Assembly: GCA_031278575.1 (NCBI GenBank) | Contig: JAITKD010000065.1 | Span: forward strand, 1 to 11,891 | Source: Spirochaetaceae bacterium | GTDB lineage: Bacteria > Spirochaetota > Spirochaetia > Treponematales > Breznakiellaceae | Direction of reading: 5' to 3' | DNA: 11,891 nt | Shown here: piece after piece, positions 6,343 through 11,891 of the stretch | Numbering within the stretch: the stretch's first letter is position 1 | Layout of the letters: each line of letters starts with the position of its first letter | The notes under the pieces: model-generated | Database searches by the model: none | Seen by the model: only the letters and a program-made list of their open reading frames with translations | Told to the model about the DNA's origin: nothing | Position numbers and translations under genes: made by a program

Positions 6343-6891
6343 ATGATCCTGGGGGGGGACGAATTTGGCCTGACCCAGCGGGGAAATAACAACGCCTATT
6401 GCCAGGACAACGAAATTTCCTGGTACGACTGGTCTTTTCCGGAAAAAAACCGGGACCTTTTCCGTTTTGTCAAGGAAATGATCGCCTTCCGGCTGCGGCA
6501 CCATGGGTTTATGCGTCCGGAATTTTATACCGGCCGGGACGGCAATTACAACGCCATCCCCGATATCAGTTGGTTCGATGAACTGGGCAATTCCCCGGAT
6601 TGGGACAAGATGGAGACATGCCTCGCCCTGCGGATGGACGGCAGCCGGGCGGACATCCTGGCGGATCAGGATGATAATGACTTTTTTATCATGTTTAACG
6701 GGGGGGAAAAGCGGATCCCCTTTGTGGTTTGCGAGGCCCTGGAGGGAAAAACCTGGGTTCGGGCGGTGGATACGAGCCTCCCTTCCCCGGAGGACATAAC
6801 CCTGCCGGGGGAAGAGCGGCCCCTCTCCTCACCGGATACGTATCTGGTTCAGGGACATAGTATGGTGATCCTCATTTCAAAATATGTATAA
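6343..6891 (+). CDS. glgX: Glycogen debranching enzyme GlgX, C-terminal part
   Basis: This is the remaining 182 codons of the GlgX frame, opening with MILGGDEFGLTQRGNNNAYC, the conserved segment of the last GH13 barrel strand, followed by the NEISWYDW motif. The rest forms the C-terminal beta-sandwich domain, ending in a short SMVILISKYV strand. The ATG at 6343 is an internal methionine of the intact family, not a natural start. No Shine-Dalgarno sequence precedes it, and it lies inside a CCCCCA/TGGGGG hairpin (6338-6343 with 6350-6355). Independent translation is therefore unlikely. It contains none of the three catalytic acids. The gene ends with TAA 50 bp before the HAD gene. Confidence 0.85.
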   Translation: MILGGDEFGLTQRGNNNAYCQDNEISWYDWSFPEKNRDLFRFVKEMIAFRLRHHGFMRPEFYTGRDGNYNAIPDISWFDELGNSPDWDKMETCLALRMDGSRADILADQDDNDFFIMFNGGEKRIPFVVCEALEGKTWVRAVDTSLPSPEDITLPGEERPLSSPDTYLVQGHSMVILISKYV

Positions 6892-6897
6892 CCATCG

Positions 6898-6938
6898 GTA
6901 ATACAAGATGTAATACATAGTAATACAAGAGGTAATAC
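6898..6938 (+). repeat. Four GTAATAC heptamers in the HAD gene leader
   Basis: GTAATAC occurs at 6898-6904, 6910-6916, 6920-6926 and 6932-6938, with start-to-start spacing of 12, 10 and 12 nt. The array can also be read as alternating 12- and 10-nt units (GTAATACAAGAT, GTAATACATA, GTAATACAAGAG, GTAATACGAT). It fills the gap between the glgX stop and the HAD start codon. The ribosome-binding site AGAGG (6928-6932) is inside it. It may be an operator with one site per helical turn, or a short tandem duplication. Confidence 0.8.
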
Positions 6939-6941
6939 GAT

Positions 6942-7568
6942 ATGGATGAGAGTAGTTTTATCCTGGGGGTGGACCTGGACGGGGTGGTGGGGGACTTTTA
7001 CGGGGCCATGCGGGTTATCGCCGCGGAGTGGCTCGATAAGCCGGTGGAATCCCTGACCGAAGAGGTCGGTTACGGCCTTGAGGAATGGGGGATTACCGAG
7101 TACGGCGGATATGACCGGCTCCACCGTTTTGCCGTAACCCAGCGGAACCTTTTCCGGGATATGAAACCCATTCGGGACGCCCCGGCGGTTTTGCGGAAAC
7201 TCTCCAATCGCGGGATACGGATCCGCATCATCACCCACCGGATTTTTATCAAATACTCCCACCGGACTTCCATCACCCAGACCGTGGACTGGCTGGACAG
7301 TTACGATATTCCCTATTGGGACCTGTGTTTTATGAACGATAAGGGAGCGGTGGGGGCCCATGTGTATATTGACGACGCCCCCTCCAACGTCGTCCGGCTC
7401 CGGGACCACGGGTGCAGAACCATCGTATTTACCAATTCCACCAACCGGGAGCTCCCCGGCCCCCGGGCCGATTCCTGGTATGATGTGGAGCGGCTGGTGA
7501 TGGCGGCCAAGGAAGAATGGCATACCGGAACCCTGGACCTTTTCGGCGCCTCGGACTTCCCCGCGTAA
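6942..7568 (+). CDS. HAD-family 5'(3')-deoxyribonucleotidase-like protein
   Basis: This 208-residue soluble protein has haloacid dehalogenase phosphatase motifs and resembles the 5'(3')-deoxyribonucleotidase (NT5C-type) group, which removes phosphate from nucleoside monophosphates. Motif I is DLDGVVGD at 11-18, with nucleophile D11 and acid/base D13. A helical cap (about 20-80) contains aromatic and charged residues. Motif II is T98 in IITHR. Motif III/IV is NDKGAVGAHVYIDDAP at 132-147, with K134 and the metal-binding D144/D145. The start ATG at 6942 has AGAGG 9 nt upstream. The downstream radical SAM gene begins one base after this stop, so the two are almost certainly cotranscribed. The true substrate is not evident; some members of this family act on substrates other than nucleotides. 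Confidence 0.82.
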   Translation: MDESSFILGVDLDGVVGDFYGAMRVIAAEWLDKPVESLTEEVGYGLEEWGITEYGGYDRLHRFAVTQRNLFRDMKPIRDAPAVLRKLSNRGIRIRIITHRIFIKYSHRTSITQTVDWLDSYDIPYWDLCFMNDKGAVGAHVYIDDAPSNVVRLRDHGCRTIVFTNSTNRELPGPRADSWYDVERLVMAAKEEWHTGTLDLFGASDFPA

Positions 7569-7569
7569 C

Positions 7570-9048
7570 GTGGACATCGTCCTCACCACGATTAACGCCA
7601 AGTGGATACACCCCTCCCTGGCCCTCAGGCTCCTCAAGGCCAACCTAGGGGGGCTTGAAGGCCGGGCGGAGATCCTGGAATTCGCCCAACGCCAACCCCT
7701 GACGGAGAAAACCGGGCCCCTTCTGCGGGCGGCCCCCCGGATCCTGGGGATTTCCGTGTCCATCTGGAACCATCGGGGAACCGTGGAACTTCTGGGGGCC
7801 CTGGAAAAAAGCTGGGGGGGCCGCCGGCCCGTGATTGTTCTGGGGGGGCCGGAGGTTTCCCATCTGCCCGGGGAAGCTGAGATTATCCGCTTCGCGGACT
7901 GGGTGATCCGGGGGGAGGGGGAGGAGGTTTTCCGGGAACTCTGCGGGCTGCTTTTGGGGGACGGGACAAAAGGGGGCCGCCGGGGGGCCCTGGAAGGGAT
8001 GATCCGGGCCCTGCCTCCGGTCCGGGAGGTCCGGGGGAAGATCATCGAGGCCCGGCCGGTGGATCTGGCCGCCATTGATCCGGGGTACCGGCTCTACACC
8101 GCGGAGGACCTAAGCCGGAAACTGGTCTACGTGGAGGCGTCCCGGGGCTGTCCCTTTGGCTGCGAGTTCTGCCAGAGTTCGGTTCCCTCAGGCGGGGGCC
8201 GGAGGGTCCGGGAATTCCCTCCGGACGCCTTTTTGGGGGAGATGGCCGCCCTGATCAACCGGGGGGCCCGGGCCTTTAAGTTCCTGGACCGGAGTTTCAA
8301 CCTGGATACCGATAGGGCCCGGCGGATCATGGAATTTTTCCGGGAACGGCTGGAATTTTCCGCCCCGGCGGATAGGGGCCGTTCCGGGGATCCGGCGGCT
8401 GCTTCCCCCGGCGGCCCGGAATACGTCCACTTTGAGATGGTCCCTTCCCGGTTTCCCCAGGAACTCCGGGAGACCCTCACCCGGTTTCCGGCGGGCAGCC
8501 TGCGCCTTGAAATCGGGATACAGACCTTTAACCACGAAACCTCCCGGCTCATAAACCGGCCCGGGGACCCGGAACAGGAACTGGAAGTCCTGGGTTTTCT
8601 CAGGGAGAAAACCCAGGCTATTGTCCACGCCGACCTCATCGCCGGCCTGCCCGGGGAAGGGTTGGCCTCCTTTGCCCAAGGCTTTGACCGGCTCTGGCGG
8701 GTCCGGCCCGCGGAGATCCAGGTGGGTATCCTGAAGGGCCTCCCCGGAACGCCGATCCTCCGGCACAACGGCCCCTGGGGTATGGTCTACGACCCGGACC
8801 CGCCCTACGAGGTTCAGGAAACCGCGGCCCTTCCCCGGCCGGACCTGGACCGGATCAGGAACTTCGCCCGGTTCTGGGAACTCATCGTCAACCGGGGGGC
8901 CTTTGACGACCTGGTCCCGGCCCTGCTGCCCCAAGGGGCGCCGGCGTTCCGGCGCTTCCTGGCCCTGTCGGACCGGCTCCTGAAACGGTTTGGCCGGAAC
9001 TGGGGCATAGACCGGCGGGAACTCCGGGCCGCCCTGGAACAAGGTTGA
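7570..9048 (+). CDS. B12-binding domain radical SAM protein
   Basis: This 492-residue protein has the two-domain plan of cobalamin-binding radical SAM enzymes. The N-terminal Rossmann-like B12-binding domain (about 1-125) opens with MDIVLTTINAKWIHPSLALR and contains GISVSIWN and the GGPEVSH segment. The classical DxHxxG cobalamin-ligand motif is absent, as in many members of this superfamily. The radical SAM core (about 185-400) has the 4Fe-4S cluster cysteines C194, C198 and C201 in RGCPFGCEFC, a LRLEIGIQTFN segment and DLIAGLPGE. The C-terminal ~90 residues are helical and may match the DUF4080 type often fused to such proteins. The start is GTG at 7570, one base after the HAD stop. There is no clear ribosome-binding site, so translation is probably coupled. 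Members catalyse methylations or other radical reactions; the substrate here is unknown. The gene is visibly richer in G+C than rny and the MATE gene. Confidence 0.88.
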   Translation: MDIVLTTINAKWIHPSLALRLLKANLGGLEGRAEILEFAQRQPLTEKTGPLLRAAPRILGISVSIWNHRGTVELLGALEKSWGGRRPVIVLGGPEVSHLPGEAEIIRFADWVIRGEGEEVFRELCGLLLGDGTKGGRRGALEGMIRALPPVREVRGKIIEARPVDLAAIDPGYRLYTAEDLSRKLVYVEASRGCPFGCEFCQSSVPSGGGRRVREFPPDAFLGEMAALINRGARAFKFLDRSFNLDTDRARRIMEFFRERLEFSAPADRGRSGDPAAASPGGPEYVHFEMVPSRFPQELRETLTRFPAGSLRLEIGIQTFNHETSRLINRPGDPEQELEVLGFLREKTQAIVHADLIAGLPGEGLASFAQGFDRLWRVRPAEIQVGILKGLPGTPILRHNGPWGMVYDPDPPYEVQETAALPRPDLDRIRNFARFWELIVNRGAFDDLVPALLPQGAPAFRRFLALSDRLLKRFGRNWGIDRRELRAALEQG

Positions 9049-9058
9049 CAAACCTAAA

Positions 9059-9123
9059 GCCGTAGAATCGTATACGGCCTGGTTCCCGCCGGCATAGGGG
9101 GGAAAAAGGCCCCCGCAGGGAAC
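9059..9123. other. Hairpins after the radical SAM gene
   Basis: Two inverted repeats follow the stop codon closely. GCCGTA/TACGGC pairs 9059-9064 with 9073-9078. A larger two-tier stem pairs GTTCCCGC (9082-9089) with GC-A-GGGAAC (9115-9123) around an inner GGGGG/CCCCC stem (9098-9102 with 9110-9114). No T tail follows either, so they are not classical terminators. They may protect the 3' end or be part of a repeat. Confidence 0.45.
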
Positions 9124-9143
9124 GCGCAAGGGATTGAAGCGGT

Positions 9144-9180
9144 ATAATTTTTTGGCGGACAGGGTCTGCCAAAAAATTAT
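9144..9180. terminator. Likely bidirectional terminator between convergent operons
   Basis: A 16-bp stem (9144-9159 with 9165-9180), loop CAGGG, has one G.T pair and A/T-rich outer arms: TTTTTT on the left arm and AAAAAA on the right. On either strand the GC-rich inner stem is followed by a U-run, the form expected of a bidirectional rho-independent terminator. It lies between the end of the plus-strand HAD/radical SAM unit and the end of the minus-strand feo operon. Confidence 0.7.
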
Positions 9181-9197
9181 TTAAGCGGAAAGCCCGG

Positions 9198-9234
9198 TCC
9201 GGCCGCGGCGAACCGAAGGTTCGATGCGGCCGGA
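9198..9234. other. Very stable GC-rich hairpin downstream of the feo operon
   Basis: TCCGGCCGC (9198-9206) pairs with GCGGCCGGA (9226-9234), and CGAACC (9209-9214) with GGTTCG (9218-9223). There is a 2x2 internal loop and a GAA apical loop. It lies 32 bp past the stop codon of the small feo gene. No U tract follows on the minus strand. It may act with the 9144-9180 stem in termination or as a 3' stabiliser, or be a dispersed palindromic repeat. Confidence 0.5.
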
Positions 9235-9266
9235 TGCGCCCAAAATGAAGCGGACGGAAGGCGGAG

Positions 9267-9449
9267 TTACCGGCTTTTTGCCGTGGGTTCGGCCCTGGCG
9301 CAGCCGCCGCAGCCGCCGCATCCGCAGCCGCAGGCGGACCGGCCTTTGCGGAAGTTCAGGATGGTCCTGACCAGGGCAAAGGCGACGAGGCCCAAAACCA
9401 CCGTACCGATGATAATGGTGGAAAGGTTTTCCGAAACAAAGGTTTTCAT
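9267..9449 (-). CDS. FeoB-associated Cys-rich membrane protein
   Basis: This 60-residue protein has a single transmembrane segment (about 10-28, TIIIGTVVLGLVAFALV), a short basic stretch and a cysteine/glycine cluster. The cysteines are C40, C42, C44, C47 and C50, in the order CGCGCGGCGGC. This is the layout of the small FeoB-associated Cys-rich membrane proteins encoded next to feoB in many anaerobes. The role is thought to be support of Fe2+ transport or metal handling at the membrane; it is not established. The start ATG at 9449 is chosen because AAGGAAGG lies just before it and the hydrophobic segment follows. A longer upstream frame would overlap feoB and add an unrelated Arg/Pro-rich stretch. 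The gene begins 19 nt after the feoB stop, so the two form an operon. Confidence 0.85.
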   Translation of the reverse strand: MKTFVSENLSTIIIGTVVLGLVAFALVRTILNFRKGRSACGCGCGGCGGCARAEPTAKSR

Positions 9450-9468
9450 AGGCCTTCCTTTTTGTGCC

Positions 9469-11724
9469 CTATGCCGCATCCCGGCGGCTTGTCGCGGCGG
9501 GCTTGGTTTGGCCGGCGGGCTTCCGTACCAGGAGGTAGACCAGCAGCGCCACCGCCGCAAAACCGAATGCCGTACCGGCCCCAAAGCCGCCCCCGGAAAA
9601 GAAGGTTCCCAACTGGTAGATCACGAGGGCGGCGGCATAGGCGTAGGCGGTCTGGTAGGCCAGGGCAAACCAGGTCCATTTGGCGTTGTTCATTTCCCGT
9701 TTGATGGCGCCGATGGCGGCGAAACAGGGGGCGCACAGGAGGTTGAAGGCCAAAAAAGCATAGGCGGAGATCACCGTAAAGTTGGCGGCAAAGGCGTCCC
9801 AGAACTCGGCGCCGTCTTCAGCCGTTTCCGCGTAACCGTAGAGGACCCCCATGGTGCCCACCACGTTTTCTTTGGCCACGAGGCCCGTGATGGTGGCCAC
9901 CGCGGCGTCCCAGGCGCCGAAACCCAGGGGGGTGAAGATCCAGGCGACGGCCCCGCCCAGCGCCGCAAGGAGCCCCTGGTCGAGGTTCTCCACCATACCG
10001 AAGCCTTCGCCGGTAAAACCGAAGCTCGAAAGGAACCAGATAATCACCGCGGAGACGAGGATCACCGTGCCGGCCTTTCTGATAAAGGACCAGGCCCGCT
10101 CCCCCATGCTCCGCAGGATATTGGTAACCGTGGGGAGGTGATAGGCGGGAAGCTCCATCACAAAGGGGGAGGGATCTCCGGCGAAGATCTTTGTTTTTTT
10201 CAGGATGATCCCCGAGAGGATCACCGAAAAGACCCCTAAGAAGTAGGCGCTGGGGGCGACCCACCAGGTCCCTCCCAGAACCGCCCCGGAGATGAGGGCG
10301 ATGATGGGCAGCTTGGCCCCGCAGGGCATAAAGGTGGCGGTCATCACGGTCATGCGCCGGTCGTGTTCGTTTTCGATGGTCCGGGAGGCCATCACCCCGG
10401 GGATGCCGCAGCCGGTGCTGATCAGCATGGGGATGAAGCTCCGGCCCGAAAGGCCGAAACGCCGGAAGATCCGGTCCAGGATAAAGGCGATCCGGGCCAT
10501 GTAACCGCAGGCTTCCAGGACGGCGAGGAAGATAAAGAGGACCAGCATCTGGGGAACAAAGCCCAGCACCGCCCCCACCCCGGCGATGATCCCGTCCAGG
10601 ATGAGGCCGTTGAGCCAGTCCGCGGTTCCGGCGGCTTCCAGCCAGCCCCCCACCACCACGGGGATCCCCGGCGCCCAAAGGCCAAAGTCCTCCGGGGCGG
10701 GTTCTTCCGCAAGCCCGCCGGCCGCAAAGGCTTCCGTCGCCTCCGCAAAGGCGCCGCCCCCGGTTATATGCCAGCCTTCGCCGAAAAGGCCGTCGTTGGT
10801 CCAGTCCGTTACCCAGGTTCCCACGGTGGTTACCGATATAAAATAGACGAGGAAGATCACTACGGCAAAAATGGGCAGGGCGGCAAAACGGTTGGTAACG
10901 ACCCGGTCGATCTTATCCGAAGGGCTGAGGTTTCCCCGGGGCTTCTTTTTGAGCAGCCGGGGAAGTATACCGGCGATGTATTGGTACCGTTCCTCGGTGA
11001 TGATGGTCTCCGCGTCATCCCCCCGGACATTTTCCGCTTCTTGGATCAGGTCCTCCGCCCCGGGGAGGCTGAACTTCTCCGCAAATTTCGCGTCCCGCTC
11101 AAAAACCTTGAGGGCGCAAAAACGCCCCTGGGCTTGAGGGACCCTATCCCCCAAAAGGGCCGTAATTTTATCCAGGGCCCTTTCCACGGGGGCCGAAAAG
11201 GTACCGGGGATATTTGCGGCGCCCCTGCCGGCTGGCTGAAGGGAAGCCCCTACCGCCGCTTCCGCCGCTTCCCGTACCCCCCTCCCCTTGAGGGCGGACA
11301 CCGCCAGGACTTTGCAGCCCAGGGTTTTGGTCATTTCATCAAGGTTGATAACATCCCCGGCCTTTTCCACCGCGTCGATCATATTCACCGCCGCTACCAC
11401 GGGAATCCCCATGTCCAAAAGCTGGGTGGTTAAAAAGAGGTTCCGTTCCAGGTTGGTCCCGTCGATGATGTTGAGGATCACGTCGGGCTTTTCCTCCAAA
11501 AGATAGTTCCGGGAGATAAGCTCCTCCAGGGAATAGGGGGAAAGGGAGTAGATTCCCGGAAGGTCAATGATCGTTACGTCCTTATATCCCTTGAGGCGGC
11601 CTTCTTTTTTTTCTACCGTAACCCCCGGCCAGTTTCCCACAAACTGATTTGACCCGGTAAGGGCGTTAAAAAGGGTGGTTTTACCGCTGTTCGGGTTGCC
11701 CGCTAAGGCGATTTTTATGGCCAT
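9469..11724 (-). CDS. feoB: Ferrous iron transport protein B (FeoB)
   Basis: FeoB is the G-protein-coupled Fe2+ permease of the inner membrane. The 751-residue product is of typical length. The N-terminal G domain has G1 GNPNSGKT (9-16), G2 T36 in GVTVEKK, G3 DLPG (54-57), G4 NMID (114-117) and G5 SALKG (143-147). A helical GDP-dissociation-inhibitor-like region (about 175-265) follows. The membrane domain starts near 282. It contains the Gate motifs with C439 (STGCGIPG) and C468 (MPCGAKLP), and a C-terminal C664/C667 pair in LLCAPC. Between the first and second transmembrane segments there is a Gly/Ala/Glu-rich stretch (about 317-350) without Lys or Arg that seems extra compared with the usual loop. 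AGGAGG lies 4 nt before the ATG at 11724. No FeoA domain is fused; a feoA gene, if present, would lie beyond the right edge. Confidence 0.97.
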   Translation of the reverse strand: MAIKIALAGNPNSGKTTLFNALTGSNQFVGNWPGVTVEKKEGRLKGYKDVTIIDLPGIYSLSPYSLEELISRNYLLEEKPDVILNIIDGTNLERNLFLTTQLLDMGIPVVAAVNMIDAVEKAGDVINLDEMTKTLGCKVLAVSALKGRGVREAAEAAVGASLQPAGRGAANIPGTFSAPVERALDKITALLGDRVPQAQGRFCALKVFERDAKFAEKFSLPGAEDLIQEAENVRGDDAETIITEERYQYIAGILPRLLKKKPRGNLSPSDKIDRVVTNRFAALPIFAVVIFLVYFISVTTVGTWVTDWTNDGLFGEGWHITGGGAFAEATEAFAAGGLAEEPAPEDFGLWAPGIPVVVGGWLEAAGTADWLNGLILDGIIAGVGAVLGFVPQMLVLFIFLAVLEACGYMARIAFILDRIFRRFGLSGRSFIPMLISTGCGIPGVMASRTIENEHDRRMTVMTATFMPCGAKLPIIALISGAVLGGTWWVAPSAYFLGVFSVILSGIILKKTKIFAGDPSPFVMELPAYHLPTVTNILRSMGERAWSFIRKAGTVILVSAVIIWFLSSFGFTGEGFGMVENLDQGLLAALGGAVAWIFTPLGFGAWDAAVATITGLVAKENVVGTMGVLYGYAETAEDGAEFWDAFAANFTVISAYAFLAFNLLCAPCFAAIGAIKREMNNAKWTWFALAYQTAYAYAAALVIYQLGTFFSGGGFGAGTAFGFAAVALLVYLLVRKPAGQTKPAATSRRDAA

Positions 11725-11727
11725 GAT

Positions 11728-11755
11728 TCCTCCTGGGAGCCCGCAAGCTCCTAGG
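11728..11755 (-). promoter_or_regulatory. feoB ribosome-binding site with adjacent hairpin
   Basis: The minus strand has AGGAGG (11728-11733) as Shine-Dalgarno sequence. Bases 11732-11740 and 11747-11755 are inverted repeats (CCTGGGAGC with GCTCCTAGG, eight of nine pairs plus a possible wobble) with loop CCGCAA. The stem covers the first two bases of the Shine-Dalgarno sequence, so folding could influence feoB translation. No promoter is visible between this hairpin and the repeat element, so it may lie within or beyond that element. Confidence 0.45.
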
Positions 11756-11891
11756 GAAACGCTGATTAACTTGACGCTAACCGCGTTTCCCTAATGTATT
11801 TGCTCATTTCATTGCGCAAATACAACGTTAAAGTAGCGCCGATTGCGCCAACGCAGTTGGCGAATTCTCGATTGAATAAATCAGCGCTTCC
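11752..11891. repeat. MITE-like element with terminal inverted repeats (reaches window edge)
   Basis: The left terminus GGAAACGCTGATTAA (11755-11769) and the reverse complement of the right terminus, GGAAGCGCTGATTTA (11877-11891), match at 13 of 15 positions. Between them are three internal hairpins: an 11-bp stem (11752-11762 with 11783-11793), a 9-bp stem TGTATTTGC/GCAAATACA (11795-11803 with 11816-11824) and CGCCAAC/GTTGGCG (11846-11852 with 11856-11862). There is no reading frame. Its right end (11863-11891) is 27/29 identical to 2135-2163, so the family occurs at least twice in 12 kb. The length of about 140 bp, terminal inverted repeats and lack of coding capacity fit a non-autonomous mobile repeat. 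A target-site duplication cannot be checked because the window ends here. Confidence 0.7.

Larger units (their letters stand above)
4738..6891 (+). pseudogene. glgX: glgX reading frame interrupted by one in-frame TGA
   Basis: The two coding pieces 4738-6336 and 6343-6891 are in the same frame and together encode about 717 codons, the normal length of GlgX. They are separated only by TGA (6334-6336), ACC and CCC. Continuous GlgX homology runs across the stop: residues before it read IATLMVSL and those after it TPMILGGDEFG. Relatives normally have Gly at the stop position (SLGTPM or SQGTPM), so one GGA-to-TGA change explains the lesion. The rest of the frame shows no frameshift, and residues on both sides look well conserved. 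This suggests a recent mutation, a base-calling error, or readthrough, rather than an old decayed gene. Confidence 0.75.

Noticed and set aside
6334..6358. Selenocysteine codon in GlgX
   Set aside because: Family members have Gly here, not Cys or Sec; the hairpin is nearer the UGA than a bacterial SECIS apical loop usually lies; GlgX has no redox chemistry.
4783..6504. 573-codon open frame on the minus strand opposite glgX
   Set aside because: It is antisense to a clearly recognised GH13 gene, has low-complexity Pro/Gly/Val-rich composition, and no family resemblance; a by-product of GC-rich codon use.
6849..8075. 408-codon minus-strand open frame across the HAD and radical SAM genes
   Set aside because: Antisense to two well-supported genes, Arg/Ser/Pro-rich, and spanning their junction; not a credible protein.
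10363..11433. 356-codon plus-strand open frame opposite feoB (and the 318-codon one at 9283-10239)
   Set aside because: Both are shadows of feoB, with His/Gly/Asp-rich composition and no recognisable domain or ribosome-binding site.

Overview
The window looks like chromosomal DNA from a spirochaete, most plausibly a termite-gut-type treponeme (Treponemataceae/Breznakiellaceae). This rests on overall gene style and remembered family resemblance, not on a database search. It is a set of ordinary housekeeping and transport genes, separated by unusually repeat- and hairpin-rich intergenic DNA. I see no phage, CRISPR, toxin-antitoxin or secondary-metabolite locus, and no convincing new multi-gene system.

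Layout: (1) 1-246, about ten degenerate tandem copies of a ~23-bp unit, ending at the stop codon of the next gene. (2) 247-1776 (-), RNase Y (rny), with a near-consensus promoter at 1825-1853. (3) 1777-2207, divergent intergenic region with several small hairpins and a short perfect inverted repeat that is a relative of the element at the right edge. (4) 2208-3554 (+), a MATE-family efflux protein followed by a terminator. (5) 3555-3955, about 400 bp without a gene, holding a strongly structured repeat-like element and then an extended -10 promoter. (6) 3956-4687 (+), a divergent leucyl/phenylalanyl-tRNA-protein transferase-like protein, probably read from a leaderless mRNA. (7) 4738-6891 (+), glycogen debranching enzyme GlgX, interrupted by an in-frame TGA at codon 533. 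(8) 6942-7568 (+), a HAD-type 5'(3')-deoxyribonucleotidase-like protein, preceded by four copies of GTAATAC. (9) 7570-9048 (+), a B12-binding radical SAM protein that starts 1 nt after the previous stop. (10) 9049-9266, convergent intergenic region with three strong hairpins, one a likely bidirectional terminator. (11) 9267-9449 and 9469-11724 (-), a ferrous iron uptake operon: feoB followed by a small Cys-rich FeoB-associated membrane protein. (12) 11725-11891, feoB leader region plus a MITE-like element with imperfect terminal inverted repeats that reaches the window edge.

Functionally, RNase Y handles mRNA turnover, the Aat-like protein belongs to the N-degron family, GlgX serves glycogen breakdown and the Feo pair imports Fe2+. 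The HAD/radical-SAM pair is a likely translationally coupled unit of unknown pathway. The points most worth a second look are the nonsense codon in glgX, the structured element at 3615-3824, the GTAATAC array, the dispersed inverted-repeat family, and the altered active-site residues of the Aat-like protein.
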